A DNA stretch of 5,728 nt. Origin: an uncultured Granulosicoccaceae bacterium (GTDB taxonomy: Bacteria > Pseudomonadota > Gammaproteobacteria > JABXHR01). The notes under the pieces were generated by a model. That model was not told where the DNA came from and did not search any database. It saw nothing but the letters and a program-made list of their open reading frames with translations. Positions 5,022 to 5,728 of this stretch are shown here, in pieces (the first letter of the stretch is position 1; every line of letters begins with the position of its first letter). A program made the position numbers and the translations under genes. The DNA lies in contig CAKZUS010000001.1 in assembly GCA_937921805.1 (NCBI GenBank), positions 1-5,728 of the forward strand. The letters are read 5' to 3'.

Positions 5022-5728
5022 TGCTCTGCGTCAACCTCTCGGTAGTGCGGCTTGTCCATCACCAAGTGCACAACGCTGGTTTGGCGCTCGCGAAAAGCCG
5101 CTTCGCAGTAGTGCAAATAGTATTGCCACATGCGGTAGAAGCGCTTATCTAGCCCCAAGGTCGGCAGCGTGGCCCGCACGGACGCCAGCCGGTGTGACCA
5201 GTCGTGCAGGGTTCGGGCGTAATGGAGGCCGAAGTCGTGCCAGGCACTCATTTGCATATCAGTGTTGGCGATATGGCGCGCCATACAACCGGGCGACGGT
5301 AGAAAGCCACCGGGGAAGATATAGCGCTGGATAAAGTCGGTATTGGCGCGGTAGGCATCAAAGCGTTGATCCGGAATCGTAATCGCCTGAATTAGCGAGC
5401 GCCCATGCGGGTGCAGGCGCTGGGCGACGACATCGAAAAAACCCGCTAAATACTTCTCCCCCACCGCTTCGATCATCTCGATCGAGACCAGTTTGTCAAA
5501 GCGCCCTGTAAGCAGGCGATAGTCTTTTTTGAGCAAAGTAATACGCTCGCCCAGCCCTTCTCGGGCAATGAGTGCTTGCGCATAGGCATATTGCGCCTCG
5601 GAAATGGTGGTAGTGGTCACGTGCACGCCGTAGTGCTTCGCGGCATGGACGGCTAAGCCGCCCCAGCCGGTACCAATCTCTAGCAGACGCTCGCCCTGTT
5701 TGAGCTGCAAACGCTGACAAATCAGGTC
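5018..5728 (-). CDS. Cyclopropane-fatty-acyl-phospholipid synthase-like SAM-dependent methyltransferase (N-terminus outside window)
   Basis: The frame is open to the right edge, and the visible part is 236 C-terminal residues of a protein normally about 400 long. The first residues (DLICQRLQLKQGERLLEIG) match the start of the catalytic domain. The SAM-binding glycine motif is EIGTGWGG (17-24 of the fragment), followed by DYR (69-71), SIEMIEAVGEKY (82-93), YIFPGGFLPS (136-145), WHDFGLHY (163-170) and YYLHYCEAAFRER (203-215). Such enzymes methylate double bonds of phospholipid acyl chains at the inner membrane to form cyclopropane or methyl-branched products. Against E. coli Cfa as remembered, Glu87 and Tyr170 match the bicarbonate ligands Glu239 and Tyr317, but Gln114 replaces His266. 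This seems typical of the subfamily found with DUF1365 and an FAD oxidoreductase, some members of which start methylated or furan fatty acid synthesis. A TTG near 5710 is not the real start, since homology continues upstream. Confidence 0.92.
   Translation of the reverse strand, partial: DLICQRLQLKQGERLLEIGTGWGGLAVHAAKHYGVHVTTTTISEAQYAYAQALIAREGLGERITLLKKDYRLLTGRFDKLVSIEMIEAVGEKYLAGFFDVVAQRLHPHGRSLIQAITIPDQRFDAYRANTDFIQRYIFPGGFLPSPGCMARHIANTDMQMSAWHDFGLHYARTLHDWSHRLASVRATLPTLGLDKRFYRMWQYYLHYCEAAFRERQTSVVHLVMDKPHYREVDAEQ

Noticed and set aside
3964..5034. Open frame of 356 codons on the - strand covering both the chalcone-isomerase-like and DUF2878 regions.
   Set aside because: Its first 190 or so codons run out of frame through the DUF2878 gene, which has clear membrane segments and family motifs. 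The signal peptide and ATGA overlap fix the real start at 4464.

Overview
The window looks like a chromosomal segment from a gammaproteobacterium, possibly a marine or environmental one. This is inferred from the family combination and the moderately high GC content, not from any marker gene. It is gene-dense and holds three separate modules.

Module 1 (1-2251, + strand, GC-rich) is a corrinoid one-carbon module. It opens with the last 38 codons of a gene whose C-terminus resembles methyltetrahydrofolate:corrinoid methyltransferases. After 70 nt comes a complete 687-residue protein with an N-terminal 2Fe-2S domain and a C-terminal ASKHA ATPase domain, the layout of RACo-type corrinoid reductive activases. 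Together they suggest a B12-dependent demethylation or methyl-transfer system, with the ASKHA protein returning inactivated Co(II) corrinoid to Co(I). Both proteins end in arginine-rich tails, and a compound stem-loop spans the activase stop codon.

Module 2 (2291-3925, visibly more AT-rich) is a divergent pair: a LysR-family regulator on the - strand and an FMN-dependent NADH-azoreductase (AzoR family) on the + strand. They share a short AT-rich control region. It contains a perfect 10-bp inverted repeat with arms 34 nt apart, a candidate operator, and a small hairpin that could cover the azoR ribosome binding site. The pair looks like a self-contained quinone, azo or electrophile stress cassette placed between two GC-richer modules.

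Module 3 (3964-5728, - strand, GC-rich) is a tightly packed operon read right to left. It contains a cyclopropane-fatty-acid-synthase-like methyltransferase (5' end outside the window), a six-helix DUF2878 membrane protein and a secreted chalcone-isomerase-like protein. Both junctions are 4-bp ATGA overlaps, so translation is probably coupled. This looks like the distal part of the envelope fatty-acid modification cluster found in many Proteobacteria with DUF1365, an FAD-dependent oxidoreductase and an ECF sigma/ChrR pair. Those partners would lie beyond the right edge. The methyltransferase appears to have glutamine in place of the histidine that binds bicarbonate in classical Cfa.

No tRNA, rRNA, CRISPR array, insertion sequence or phage gene was seen. 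No intergenic gap exceeds about 100 bases.
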